DNA of 64,000 bases from positions 141,066,885-141,130,884 of the forward strand of contig NC_053038.3 in assembly GCF_002575655.3 (NCBI RefSeq), written 5' to 3'. Position numbers and translations under genes: made by a program. This document shows positions 21,318-32,818 of this stretch, one piece after another (position 1 is the stretch's first letter; every line of letters starts with the position of its first letter). The notes beneath the pieces were generated by a model. That model was not told the DNA's origin. It did no database searches and worked only from the letters and a program-made list of their open reading frames with translations. Origin of the DNA: Aegilops tauschii subsp. strangulata. Taxonomy: Eukaryota > Streptophyta > Magnoliopsida > Poales > Poaceae.

Positions 21318-21496
21318 CGTTTTAACCTGGGGGGGGGCTTCTTCTGTCCCCCTGTGTTCGGTGGACGGGGCTCCTGGTCGTCGTCCTCACTCTGCGACCC
21401 CTTCTCCTTGTTCTTGGCATTTAACTTGTCGGCCTGTTTAAAGACCCAACAACTTCTATTGGTATGATTGGCTGGTTTGTTGGGGGTGCCGTGGAT

Positions 21497-23870
21497 CTAA
21501 CATGGACGATCGAGTATGCGGTCCAAGCTGGATGAGCATGGATTGTTCCTTTTAAATGGCTTCTTCCGCTGGCCGGACTTCGAGCCGCTGAATCCGGCGT
21601 TGACCGCCGTGTCATCGGTATTATCACCGTTGCTTCGACACTTGTGCCTGTTGCCTCGGGGCTTGCCGTTGCTATTTCTGGCTTGAGAGGTGCCAGGTTC
21701 ACTTGAGCTATTGTTGCTACGGGCTAGCCAGCTATCTTCGCCCGCGCAAAAGCGGGTCATGAGTGTCGTGAGGGCTGCCATGGACTTCAGTTTTTCTTGG
21801 TCGAGGTGTTGGGGGAGCCATTCGTCGTGGATGCTATGCTTAAAGGCTGCTAGGGCTTCAGCATCCGGACAGTCGATGATCTGGTTCTTTTTAGTTAGGA
21901 ACCTAGTCCAAAATTTCCTAGATGACTCTCCGGGCTGTTGAACTATGTGACTTAAGTCATCGGCATCCGGAGGTTGAACGTATGTACCTTGGAAGTTTTC
22001 GCGGAAGGAGTCTTCCAAGTCCTCCCAGCTGCCAATGGAGTTTTCAGGCAGGCTGTTCAACCAGTGCCGAGCTGGCCCCTTGAGTTTTAGCGGGAGGTAT
22101 TTGATGGCATGAAGATCATCACCGCGGGCCATATGAATATGGAGAACAAAATCCTCAATTCATACCGCGGGATCTGTTGTTCCATCATACGATTCGATAT
22201 TCACGGGTTTAAACCCTTCTGGGAATTCGTGCTCCATTACTTCATCAGTGAAGCAGAGGGGGTGTGCGGCGCCTCTATATTGGGCCAAGTCGCAATGCAG
22301 CTCAGATGGAGTCCGTCTGCGGTTTTCGGCCCGGGCATGATTATGCTTGTCATGTCCGGCTAGATAGTCGTCGTCACGCGTCGGGGCGCGCCCCCGCGAT
22401 CCGTAGATCGATCTGGTCTAGCCTGCTCTACTGTCTAGGTCCTGCCGCAGGTCATATGTATATCCCCGAGCTGTTATATCTCTTCCCTTACGGCGAGGTA
22501 GTATGGGCTGGTGTTTGGCTCGAGTTGCCGCTTTGTCCCGGCCATGAGGTGGTTGGTCAGCCGCATTACGCGCTGATGGCGCGGGCTCGAGGGCCTCGTC
22601 GTCAAATTGGGGTAGCACTTTATGCTTCGGGTAACTTTCGGTTGGGCGCCCGAGGCCATATTCCTCGGCTGCCAGGACACCAGTCCACCTATCGTTGAGC
22701 AGATCTTGATCAGCTTGAAGCTGCTGGTGCTTCTTTTTCAGTCTCCTTGCAGTGGCTATTAGCTGGCGCTTAAACCGCTCCTGCTCGAGAGGTTCCTCAG
22801 GCACGATAAAATCCTCGTTGCCGAGGCTCACCTCATCCGTGTGGAGCAGAAGATAATTACTGTCCTCCGAGTCTTCGTTTACAACCTGTTCATCAGGGCT
22901 GACTTGCCCATCTTCCCGTTCGTCTTGTTCGGAAGTTGGCTCAACGGGGTCTTCATTGTCTTCGGCATCGTCTGGAGTGTTGTTTTCTCCCGTGCAGGTA
23001 TTGCTGTCTTTTCCACGGCGTGACTTAGAGCGGCGCCGTTGACATCGGCGCTTTGGCTGTAACTCAGGAGGTTTATCCTGGACTGAATTTTTTTGTCATC
23101 GTCGTTAGCTTCTTTTGGGTGTATCTACCATGTACACGTCATACGAAGAGGTGGTCGTCCAGTTCCGGTAAACGGCGGGTTTTGGGCCTGCTCTTCTCCG
23201 GCAACATCGTCCATACCGTCGACGTCTTCGGAGTCGTAATCGAGCATGTCGGTTAAGTCCTCAACAGTGGCTATAAAGTGGGTGGTGGGTGGGACATAAA
23301 ATTCCCTGCTCTTAGCCCCTAGTCCGGGCTGGGCGTAGTTTGGATATTGCTCCTTTGTAATGACAAGAGATCGCATTAAGTCTAGAGCCTCGCTTAAAGG
23401 CGAGGTTTGCCCAGGGAAAAGGGAGTCGGTGGAGTACGGCAGGGGGAAACTCCTTGGCCGAACCCGCACGATGCTGACTCCGTGGGTTTGGGGCCAGTGT
23501 CCGGAGAAGGGTCCGGCTTCGTGATGGCTTCCAGGGACAGTACTTCCTCCGGCTCTCCCGTAATGGGCCTAGTGGCCGTAGATAGTCCGGCGAGCTCAGG
23601 AAGCCCGTCTTCGGACCTAGCGATACGCTCCGGATCTAAGGCCAGAGTGGAGGTTGGGGGCGCGAATCCTTGGAAGATCAAGTCTCCTCGGATATCGGCG
23701 ACATAGTCCAGATTTCCAAAACTAATCTGGTGACCTGGGGCGTAGTTGTCGATCTGCTCTAGATGGCCAAGCGAGTTGGCCCGCAGTGCGAAGCCACCGA
23801 ACGAAAAGATCTGGTCGGGGAGAAAAACATCCCCCAGGGAAGCATTGCTATGGATGATTGATGGAGCCAT
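21497..23870 (-). pseudogene. Gag of element B, broken
   Basis: On minus the N-terminal part starts near 23870 (MAPSIIHSNASLGDVFLPDQ). A central charged part lies at 22831-22418 (ERFKRQLIATARRLKKKHQQ), and the Retrotrans_gag core at 22132-21700: HWLNSLPENSIGSWEDLEDS and FRENFQGTY, with SRKFWTRFLTKKNQI. A basic Asn/Ser/Lys tail follows to 21497. Several frame breaks separate the pieces. Gag forms the virus-like particle that packages element RNA. No zinc knuckle of the CCHC form is clear. Confidence 0.7.
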
Positions 23871-23894
23871 CGAACCTCTTGGCGACGACGCAGC

Positions 23895-23917
23895 GGAACT
23901 CTCAATGAAAGCACCAA
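23895..23917 (-). other. Primer-binding-site region of element B
   Basis: On minus, directly after the 5' LTR end, comes TTGGTGCTTTCATTGAGAG, starting with TGG one base after the LTR. It is a plausible PBS, but I cannot name the tRNA. Confidence 0.5.
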
Positions 23918-24387
23918 TGTCGGTGTCAAAACCGGCGGATCTCTGGTAGGGGGTCCCGAACTGTGCATCTGAGGTCGATGGTAACAGGAGATGGGGGACA
24001 CGATGTTTAACCAGGTTCGGGCCCTCTCGATGGAGGTAATACCCTACTTCCTGGTTGATTGATCTTGATGAATATGAGGATTACAAGAGTTGATCTACCA
24101 CGAGATCGTAATGGCTAAACCCTAGATGTCTAGCATGTATGATTATGAATACCCCAACGGACTAAACCCTCTGGTTTATATAGACACCGGAGGGGACTAG
24201 GGTTGTACAAAGTCGGTTACAGAGAAAGGAATCTTCATATCCGAAAGCCAAGCTTGCCATCCACGCAAAAGAGAGTCCTATCCGTACACAAGAGAGAGTC
24301 TTCTGTCTTGTATCTTCACGGCCCATCAGTCCGGCCCACGTCACATAGGCCGAACGCCCGAGGATCCCTTAATCCAGGACTCCCTCA
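23918..24387 (-). repeat. 5' LTR of element B
   Basis: 470 bp, same ends as 15290-15759. About 27 differences counted by eye. Confidence 0.9.
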
Positions 24388-25173
24388 ACCATCTTATAAT
24401 GCTACCGCTGTAGTAAGCAAAATAAGATGTATAAAGGATAAACATCACATGCAATCAATATAAGTGATATGATATGGCCATCATCATCTTGTGCCTTTGA
24501 TCTCCATCTCCAAAGCACCGTCATGATCACCATCGTCACCGGCTTGACACCTTGATCTCCATTGAAGCATCGTTATTGTCTCGCCAACTATTGATTCTAC
24601 GACTATCGCTACCGCTTAGTGATAAAGTAAATAAATTACATGGCGATTGCATTTCATACAATAAAGCGACAACCATATGGCTCCTGCCAGTTGCCGATAA
24701 CTGTTACAAAACATGATCATCTCATACAAAAAATTATATATCATCACATCTTGACCATATCACATCACAGCAAGCCCTGCAAAAACAAGTTAGACGTCCT
24801 CTACTTTGTTGTTGCAAGTTTTACGTGGCTGCTACGGGCTTCTAGCAAGAACCGTTCTTACCTACGCATCAAAACCACAACGATTTTTTGTCAAGTGTGT
24901 TGTTTTAACCTTCAACAGGGACCGGACGTAGTCACACTTGATTCAACTAAAGTTGGAGAAACAGACACCCACTAGCCACCTGTGTGCGAAGCACGGCGGT
25001 AGAACCAGTCTCATGAACGCGGTCATGTAATGTCGGTCTGGGCCGCTTCATCCAACAATACCGCCGAATCAAAGTATGACATGCTGGTAAGCAGTATCAC
25101 TATTATCGCCCACAACTTTTTGTGTTATACTCGTGCATATAACATCTACGCATAGACCTGGCTCGGATGCCAC
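24388..25173 (-). other. Copia leader (5' UTR) with PBS
   Basis: Non-coding leader of the Angela-type element on minus. The PBS TGGCATCCGAGC is at 25172-25161, one base from the LTR end; it is a two-mismatch variant of the initiator tRNA-Met site TGGTATCAGAGC. The gag that should follow to the left is missing because B and then CACTA G lie there. Confidence 0.75.
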
Positions 25174-26893
25174 TGTTGGGGAACGTAGTATTTCAAAAAA
25201 AATCCTACGATCACGCAAGATCTATCTAGGAGAAGCATAGCAACGAGCGGGGAGAGTGCGTTCACGTACCCTCGTAGACCGAAAGCGGAAGCGTTCAGTA
25301 ACGCGGTTGATGTAGTCGAACGTCTTCGCGATCCAACCGATCCAAGTACCGAACGCACAGCAACTCCGCGATCTGCACACATTCAGCTCGGTGACGTCCC
25401 TTGAACTCTTGATCCAGTTGAGGCCGAGGGAGAGTTTCGTCAGCACGACGGTGTGGTGACGGTGATGATGAAGTTACCGACGCAGCGCTTCGCCTAAGCA
25501 CTACGACAATATGACCGAGGTGGAAAACTAAGGAGGGGACACAACCCACGGCTAAAGATCAACTTTTGTGTCTATGGGGTGCCCCCTCCCCCGTATATAA
25601 AGGAGGGGAGGAGGAGGGCCGGCCACAAGGGGCGCGCCCAAGGGGGGGATTCCTACTCCTAGTAGGAGTAGGTTTCCCCTTTTCCTAGTCCAAGTAGGAG
25701 AAGAAGGAAGGAGGGGAAGAAGAGAAGGAAAGGTGGGGGCAACCCCCGAGCCCTATTCCAATTCGGACCAGCCCATGGGGGGGCAAGCAGCCTCCCCTTG
25801 TGTCCCTTCTCTCCTTTCCACTAAGGCCCATGAAGGCCCAATACCTCCCCCGACGAATTCCCGTAACTCTCCGGTACTCCGAAAAATACCCGAACCACTC
25901 AGAACCTTTCCGATGTCCGAATATAGCCTTCCAATATATCGATCTTTACGCCTCGACCATTTTGAGACTCCTCGTCATGTCCGTGATCTCATCTGGGACT
26001 CCAAACAAACACCGGTCATCAAATCACATAACTCAAATCGTCATCGAACGTTAAGCGTGCGGAACCTACGTGTTCGAGAACTATGTAGACATGACCGAGA
26101 CACATCTCCGGTCAATAACCAATAGCGGAACCTGGATGCTCATATTGGCTCCTACATATTCTAAGAAGATCTTTATCGGTCAAACCGCATAACAACATAC
26201 GTTGTTCCCTTTGTCATCGGTGTGTTACTTGCCCGATATTCGATCGTCGGTATCATCATACCTAGTTCAATCTCGTTACCAGCAAGTCTCTTTACCCCGT
26301 TCCGTAATGCATCATGCCACAACTAACTCATTAGTCACATTGCTTGCAAGGCTTATAGTGATGAGCATTACCGAGAGGGCCCAGAGATACCTCTCCGATA
26401 CATGGAGTGACAAATCCTAATCTTGATCTATGCCAACTCAACAAACACCATCAGAGACACCTGTAGAGCATCTTTATAATCATCTAGTTACGTTGTGACG
26501 TTTGATAGCACACAAGGTGTTCCTCCGGTATTCGGGAGTTGCATAATATCATAGTCAGAGGAACATGTATATGTCATGAAGAAAGCAATATCACTAAAAC
26601 TAAACGATCATTATGCTAAGCTAATGGATGGGTATTGTCCATCACATCATTCTTTAATGATGTGATCCCGTTCATCAACTGACAAAACATGTCTATGGTT
26701 AGGAAACTTAACCATCTTTGATTAACAAGCTAGTCAAGTAGAGGCATACTAGGGACCCTTTGTTTGTCTATGTATTCACACTTGTACTAAGTTTCCGGTT
26801 AATACAATTCTAGCATGAATAATAAACATTTATCATGATATAAGGAAATATAAATAACAACTTTATTATTACCTCTAGGCTATATTTCCTTCA
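25174..26893 (-). repeat. Complete Copia LTR (Angela/BARE type), shared by two copies
   Basis: 1,720 bp. The minus strand starts TGAAGGAAATATAGCC and ends CTACGTTCCCCAACA. The length fits the 1.7-1.8 kb Angela/BARE LTR. It has the PPT (CAACCGGGGGAC on minus, 26894-26905) on its upstream side and the PBS on its downstream side. A GC-rich R/U5 part with TATATAAAGG-type promoter on minus sits near 25595-25605. Confidence 0.9.
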
Positions 26894-29764
26894 GTCCCCC
26901 GGTTGCACTAGAGTCAGTAATCTAGTTCACATCGTCATGTGATTTTACAACAATAGTTCACATCTTTATGTGATTAGTTCACATCTTCACGTGACTAATA
27001 CCCAAAGGGTTTACTAGAGTCAATAATCTAGTTCACATCGCTATGTGATTAACACCCAAAGAGTGATCAAGTTTTGCTTGTGAGAGATGTTTAGTCTACG
27101 GGTCTGCAACATTCAGATCCGTATGTATTTTGCAAATTTCTATGTCTACAATACTCTGCACGGAGCTACTCTAGCTAATTGCTCCCACTTTCAATATGTA
27201 TCTAGATCGAGACTTAGAGTCATCTAGATCAGTGTCAAAAGCTTGCATCGACGTAACTCTTTACGACGAACTCTTTTATCACCTCCATAACCGAGAAATA
27301 TTTCCTTAGTCCTCTAAGAATAATTTTGACCGTTGTCCAATGATCTACTCCTAGATCACTATTGTACTCCCTTGCCAAAATCATGCTAAGGTATACAATA
27401 GGTCTGGTACATAGCATAGCATACTTTATAGAACCTATGACTGTGGCATAGGGAATGACTTTTCATTCTCTTTCTATTTTCTGCCATGGTCGGGTTTTGA
27501 GTCTTTACTCAACTTCACACCTTGCAACACAGGCAAGAACTCTTTCTTTGACTGTTCCATTTTGAACTACTTCAAAAACTTGTCAAGGTATGTACTCATT
27601 GAAAAAATTATCAAGCGTCTTGATCTATCTCTATAGATCTTGATGCCCAATATGTAAGCAACTTCATCGAGGTCTTTCATTGAAAAATGCTTATTCCAGT
27701 ATCCTTTTATGCTATCCAGAAATTCAGTATCATTTCCGATCAACAATATCTCATCCACATATAATATCAGAAATGCTACAGAGCTCCCACTCACTTTCTT
27801 GTAAATACAGGCTTCTCCTAAAGTCTGTATAAAACTATATGCTTTGATCAACTCATCAAAGCGTATATTCCAACTCCAAGATGCTTGCACCAGTCCATAG
27901 ATGGATCGCTGGAGCTTGCACACTTTGTTAGCACCATTAGGATTGACAAAACCTTCTGGTTGCATCATATACAACTCTTTTTTAGTAAATCCATTAAGAA
28001 ATGTAGTTTTGATATCCATTGTCCAGATAAAACGCGGCAACTACTAACATGATTTTGACAGACTTTTAAGCATCGATACGACTGAGAAAATCTCACCGTA
28101 GTCAACATCTTGAACTTGTCAAAAACCTTTTGCGACAATTGGAGCTTTGTAGATAGTAACACTACTATCAGCGTATGTCTTCCTCTTGAAGATCCATTTA
28201 TTCTGAATGGCTCACCGATCATTGGGCAAGTCAATCAAAGTCCATACTTTGTTCTCATACATGGATCCTATCTTAGATTTCATGGCCTTAAGCCATTTCG
28301 TAGAATCTGGGCTCATCATCGCTTCCTCGTAGTTCGTAGGTTCATCATGGTCTAGTAACATGACTTCCAGAACAGGATTACCGTACCACTCTGGTGCGGA
28401 CCGTACTCTGATTGACCTACGAGGTTTGGTAGTTACTTGATCTGAAGTTTCATGATCATCATCATTAGCTCCCTCACTAATTGGTGTAGGAATCACTGGA
28501 ACTGATTTCTGTGATGAACTACTTTCCAATTCGGGAGAAGATACAATTACCTCATCAAGTTTCACATTCCTCCCACTCACTTCTTTCGAGAGAAACTCCT
28601 TCTCTAGAAAGGATCCATTCTTAGCAACGAATATCTTGCCTTTAGATCTATGATACAAGGTGTACCCAACAGTCTCCTTTGGGTATCCTATGAAGACGCA
28701 TTTCTCCGATTTGGGTTCGAGCTTATGAGGTTGAAGCTTTTTCACATAAGCATCACAGTCCCAAACTTTAAGAAACAACACCTTAGGTTTCTTGCCAAAC
28801 CATAGTTCATACGGTGTCGTCTCAACGGATTTAGATGGTGCCCTATTTAACGTGAATGCAGTTATCTCTAATGCATAACCCCAAAACGACAGTGATAAAT
28901 CGGTAATAAACATCATAGATCGCACCATATCTAATAAAGTACGGTTATCACATTGAGACACGCCATTACGTAGTGGTGTTCCAGGTGGAGTGAGTTGCGA
29001 AACTATTCCACATCATTTCAAATGAAGACCAAACTCGTAACTCAAATATTTGTCTTCGCGATCAGATCGTAGAAATTTTATTTTCTTGTTATGATGATTT
29101 TCCACTTCACTCTGAAATTCTTTGAACTTTTCAAATGTTTTAGACTTATGTTTCATCAAGTAGATATACCCATATCTACACAAATCATCTCTGAAGGTTA
29201 GAAAACAACGATACCCGCCGCGAGCCTCAACATTCATCGGATCGCATACATCAATATGTATTATTTCCAATAAGTCAGTTGCTCGCTCCATTGTTCCAGA
29301 GAATGGAGTCTTAGTCATCTTGCCCATGAGTCATGGTTCGCAAGCATCAAGTGATTCATAATCAAGTGATTCCAAAAGCCCATCAACATGGAGTTTCTTC
29401 ATGCGCTTTACACCAATATGACCTAAACGGAGTGCCACAAATATGTTGCACTATCATTATCTACTTTGCATCTTTTGGCATCAATATTATGAATATGTGT
29501 ATCACTACGACTGAGATTCAATAAACCATTCACCTTGGGTGTATGACCTCAGAAGGTTTTATTCATGTAAACAGAATAACAATTATTATTTGACTTAAAT
29601 GAATAACTGTATTGCAATAAACATGATCCAATCATATTATGCTCAACGCAAACACCAAATAACATTTGTTTTAGGTTCAACACTAATCCCGAAGGTAAAG
29701 GGAGTGTGCGATGGTGATCTTATCAACCATGGGATCACTTCCAACACACATCGTCACCTTGCCC
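26894..29764 (-). pseudogene. Copia pol (integrase, RT, RNase H), heavily decayed
   Basis: On minus from the right: a decayed GAG-pre-integrase zinc region (about 29460-29345), integrase core (29327-29013: IIHIDVCDPM, FLTFRDDLCRYGYIYLMKHK), the integrase C-terminal and linker part (28961-28212: PYELWFGKKPK, SEKCVFIGYP), then reverse transcriptase (28040-27567: TMDIKTTFLNG, LYVDEILLIGND where the YVDD box is YVDE), and an RNase H remnant (27417-27235). Multiple stops and frameshifts separate the pieces. The N-terminal Gag/protease side is cut off by CACTA H at 29765. Domain order IN before RT proves Copia. Confidence 0.85.
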
Positions 29765-30556
29765 CACTACAAAAAAAAGACACATTCGTGACATTTTGGG
29801 CCGAACGAATTTTTTTGTGTCATACTTATGAAACTTCTATGATGATAATTGTGACAAAACCCGGTATCATCATAGATGTGGTGGGGTCCTACTTCTATGA
29901 CAAAAAATCATGACAAAATGGGCTTTTCGTCCTAGGCGGGCCGGAGACGCAGCTGCATGACAGTCTTTGGGCCGTCCATGACGGAAACAACCGTGGTAGA
30001 AGCGAGGGCGAGGAAAATATCGGGGGAGTTCCCGGTCATGGCGGGTGGTCAGGACCGAGCGATGCGCGTTTCTCTCATACGTACGTGCGTTTGTGCGAGG
30101 CGTTGGGCTCTAACTGAACCCGAGCGATTGCACTAGCTACGTTACTGAACCCGAGCTATCGATCCCTTGCTGTTAACTGAACCCGAGTGATTCCTTCGCT
30201 ACTGCAGCTAACTGAAGCCGATTGAACACTATTGCCTCCTTCCCTTGATGAACAATGAGCGTTGTTGAGGGGGTTTGGATGAACAGTTACCGGTGGGGGG
30301 TTGGATGAACAGGAACCCATGGTAGTAGAGGCTGTTGCCCCTGGATGAACAATACCCTGATCGATCGAGCCAGTGGATGAACAGGACCCCGTGGAGGGCT
30401 GGATGAACAGGACCCCGTGGAGGGCTGGTTGAACAGTAGCCGGTGGAGGGCTGGTTGAACAGTAGCCGATGGAGGGCTGGATGAATAGTAGCCCGTGGAG
30501 GGGTGGTTGAACAGGACCCCGTGGAGAGGGCTGGTTGAACAGTAGCTGGTGGAGGA
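29765..30556 (+). mobile_element. CACTA element H, left end
   Basis: Starts CACTACAAAAAAAAGACAC at 29765, a CACTA terminus distinct from that of G. The first 300 bp contain ATGACA/TGTCAT-type subterminal motifs. From about 30280 a G-rich minisatellite begins. It is cut at 30557 by the end of a Sabrina-type LTR, so the rest of H should lie beyond the window on the right. It sits inside Copia pol. Confidence 0.7.
30285..30555 (+). repeat. Minisatellite in CACTA H
   Basis: Units of roughly 24-28 bp, GTGGAGGGCTGGTTGAACAG with variants GGATGAACAGGACCCC and CAGTAGCCGG, occur about ten times, giving fortuitous Pro/Ser-rich reading frames on minus. Confidence 0.8.
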
Positions 30557-30660
30557 TGATGTCTACTACACAACCTTCTTCTTGTAGACGTTGTTGGGCC
30601 TCCAAGTGCAGATGTTTTTAGGACAGTAGCAAATTTCCCTCAAGTGGATGACCAAAGGTT
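30557..30660 (-). repeat. Terminal 104 bp of a Sabrina-type LTR
   Basis: Matches 31139-31242 with few differences, then jumps at about 30660 to internal sequence homologous to 63230 onward. It is a deletion junction, not a solo LTR. Confidence 0.8.
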
Positions 30661-31013
30661 TAGCAAATTTCATGGTTATCATTTTTCTTCATAGCATACG
30701 TGTCATCACAATAATCATCATAGATAGGAGGCATGCTTTCATCGTAATAAATTTGCACATCAAAACTTGGGGGACTAAAAATATCATCTTCATCAAACAT
30801 ATAATCCCCAAGCTTGTGGCTTTGCATATCATTAGCATCATGGATATTCAAGGAATTCTTACTAACAACATTGCAATCATGCTCATCATTCAAATATTTA
30901 GTGCCAAACATTTTAATGCATTCTTCTTCTAACACTTGAGCACAATTATCGGAATCCTTATTTTCACGAAAGACATTAAAAAGATGCAGCATATGAGGCA
31001 CTCTCAATTCCAA
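30661..31013 (-). CDS. Sabrina-type leader ORF, acidic protein of unknown function (copy 1)
   Basis: An open minus frame starts with MELRVPHMLHLFNVFRENKD and is rich in Asp, Asn and Glu. A near copy occupies 63255-63578. It lies 100 bp downstream of the PBS. I see no Gag, zinc or catalytic motif. In this copy the frame runs into the deletion junction. Its conservation between the two copies may only reflect recent common origin. Confidence 0.35.
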
Positions 31014-31111
31014 ATTGTTTTGTAGTTTTCATTATAAACTAACCTATTGATAAAACAAGAAACTAAAAGATTTGATCGCAAGATCTAAAGATATACCTTC
31101 AAGCTCTAACC

Positions 31112-31129
31112 TCCCCGGCAACGGCGCCA
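31112..31129 (-). other. PBS of the Sabrina-type element (copy 1)
   Basis: Minus reads TGGCGCCGTTGCCGGGGA, complementary to the 3' end of plant tRNA-Asp (from memory), nine bases from the LTR end. The same sequence is at 63677-63694. Confidence 0.8.
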
Positions 31130-31138
31130 GAAACTGCT

Positions 31139-32818
31139 TGATGTCTACTACACAACCTTCTTATTGTAGACGTTGTTGGGCCTCCAAGTGCAGAGGTTTG
31201 TAGGACAGTAGCAAATTTCCCTCAAGTGGATGACCTAAGGTTTATCAATCCATGGGAGGCGTAGGTTGAAGATGGTCTCTCTCAAACAACCCTGCAACCA
31301 AATAACAAAGAGTCTCTTGTGTCCCCAACACACCCAATACAATGGTAAATTGTATAGGTGCACTAGTTCAGCGAAGAGATGGTGATATAAGTGCAATATG
31401 GATGGTAGATATAGATTTTTGTAATCTGAAAATATAAATAACGCAAGGTAACTAATGATAAAAGTGAGCGTAAACGGTATTGCAATGCTAGGAAGCAAGG
31501 CCTAGGGTTCATACTTTCACTAGTGCAAGTTCTCTCAACAATAATAGCATAATTGGATCATATAACTATCCCTCAACATGCAACAAAGAGTCACTCCAAA
31601 GTCACTAATAGCGGAGAACAAACGAAGATATTATTGTAGGGTACGAAACCACCTCAAATTTATTCTTTCTGATCGATCTATTCAAGAGTCCGTAGTAAAA
31701 TAACACGAAGCTATTCTTTAAGTTCGATCTATCCTAGAGTTCATACTAGAATAACACCTTAAGACACAAATCAACCAAAACCCTAATGTCACCTAGATAC
31801 CCCAATGTCACCTCAAGTATCCGCGGGTATGATTATACGATATGCATCACACAATCTCAAATTCATCTATTCAACCAACACAAAGAACTTCAAAGAGTGC
31901 CCCAAAGTTTCTACAGGAGAGTCAAGACGAAAACATGTGCCAACCCCTATGCATAAGTTCACAAGGTCCCTGAACCTGCAAGTTGATCACCAAAACATAC
32001 ATCAAGTAGATCACGTGAATATCCCATTGTCACCATAGATAAGCACATGCAAGACATACATCAAGTGTTCACAAATCCTTAAAGACTCAATCCGATAAGA
32101 TAACTTCCAAGGGAAAACTCAATCCATTACAAGAGAGTAAAGGGGGAGAAACATCATAAGATCCAACTATAATAGCACAGCTCGCGGTACATCAAGATCG
32201 TGCCAAATCAAGAACACGTGAGAGAGAGATCAAACACATAGCTACTGGTACATACCCTCAGCGCCGAGGGTGAACTACTCCCTCCTCGTCATGGAGAGTG
32301 CCGGGATGATGAAGATGGCCACCGGTGAGGGATTCCCTCTCCGGTAGGGTGCCGGAACAGGGTCCCGATTGGTTTTTGGTGGCTATAGAGGCTTGCGGCG
32401 GCGGAACTCTCGATTTAGGTTTATTTCTGGGGGTTTCTGTATTTATAGGAATTTTTGGCGTAGCTCTCATGTCAAGGGTGTCTCCGAGTCATCCACAAGA
32501 TAGGAGCCCATGCCCAGGGGGGTAGGGCGCGCCCCCCACCCTCGTGGACGGCCCGGGACTCTTCTGGCCCAACTCTTTTACTCCGGGAGCTTCTTTTGGT
32601 CCATAAAAATTAATCAAAAATTGGTGCGTCAATTGGACTCCGTTTGGTATTCCTTTTCTGCGATACTCAAAAACAAGGAAAAAACAGAAACTGGCACTGG
32701 GCTCTAGGTTAATAGGTTAGTCCCAAAAAATCATATAAAATAGCATATAAAACATCCTAGATTGATAATATAATAGCATGGAACAATAAAACATTATAGA
32801 TACGTTGGAGACGTATCA
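31139..32818 (-). repeat. Complete Sabrina-type LTR, shared (1,680 bp)
   Basis: Minus starts TGATACGTCTCCAACG and ends GTAGTAGACATCA. PBS lies downstream and PPT upstream (TAAGCTTGGGGAT on minus, 32822-32834). Compared with 63704-64000, I count about 10 mismatches in the 297 bp available. Confidence 0.9.

Larger units (their letters stand above)
15290..24387 (-). mobile_element. Gypsy element B, complete but non-autonomous (gag-PR plus antisense gene)
   Basis: Two 470-bp LTRs (15290-15759 and 23918-24387) in direct orientation flank 8.2 kb. On minus, the sense strand, follow gag (23870 to 21497) and a protease (21317 to 20640). There is no reverse transcriptase, RNase H or integrase. On plus, between the protease and the 3' LTR, lies a spliced antisense gene (16305-19409). 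The flanking five bases are ATCCT (15285-15289) and ACCAT (24388-24392). Each differs by one base from ATCAT, the inferred target site in the Copia leader. About 27 mismatches between LTRs (by eye) indicate a few million years at usual grass rates. Confidence 0.9.
15205..29764 (-). mobile_element. Copia element, Angela/BARE/WIS type, tandem remnant (interrupted)
   Basis: Minus-oriented Ty1/Copia. From the right: decayed pol (26894-29764), PPT, a complete LTR (25174-26893), PBS, and the untranslated leader (24388-25173, continuing at 15205-15289 after the B insertion). The LTR thus has a 3' internal end on one side and a 5' internal start on the other, so two copies share one LTR. The pol side is cut by CACTA H at 29765 and the leader side by CACTA G at 15204. 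Recognition of the LTR ends (TGAAGGAAATAT...TACGTTCCCCAACA) as Angela/BARE is from memory. Confidence 0.85.

Noticed and set aside
30156..30605. Pro/Ser/Gln-rich minus-strand ORF
   Set aside because: Translation of the CACTA H minisatellite, running into the Sabrina LTR.
30557..30660. Solo LTR
   Set aside because: Only the last 104 bp are present and they join leader sequence, so it is a deletion remnant.
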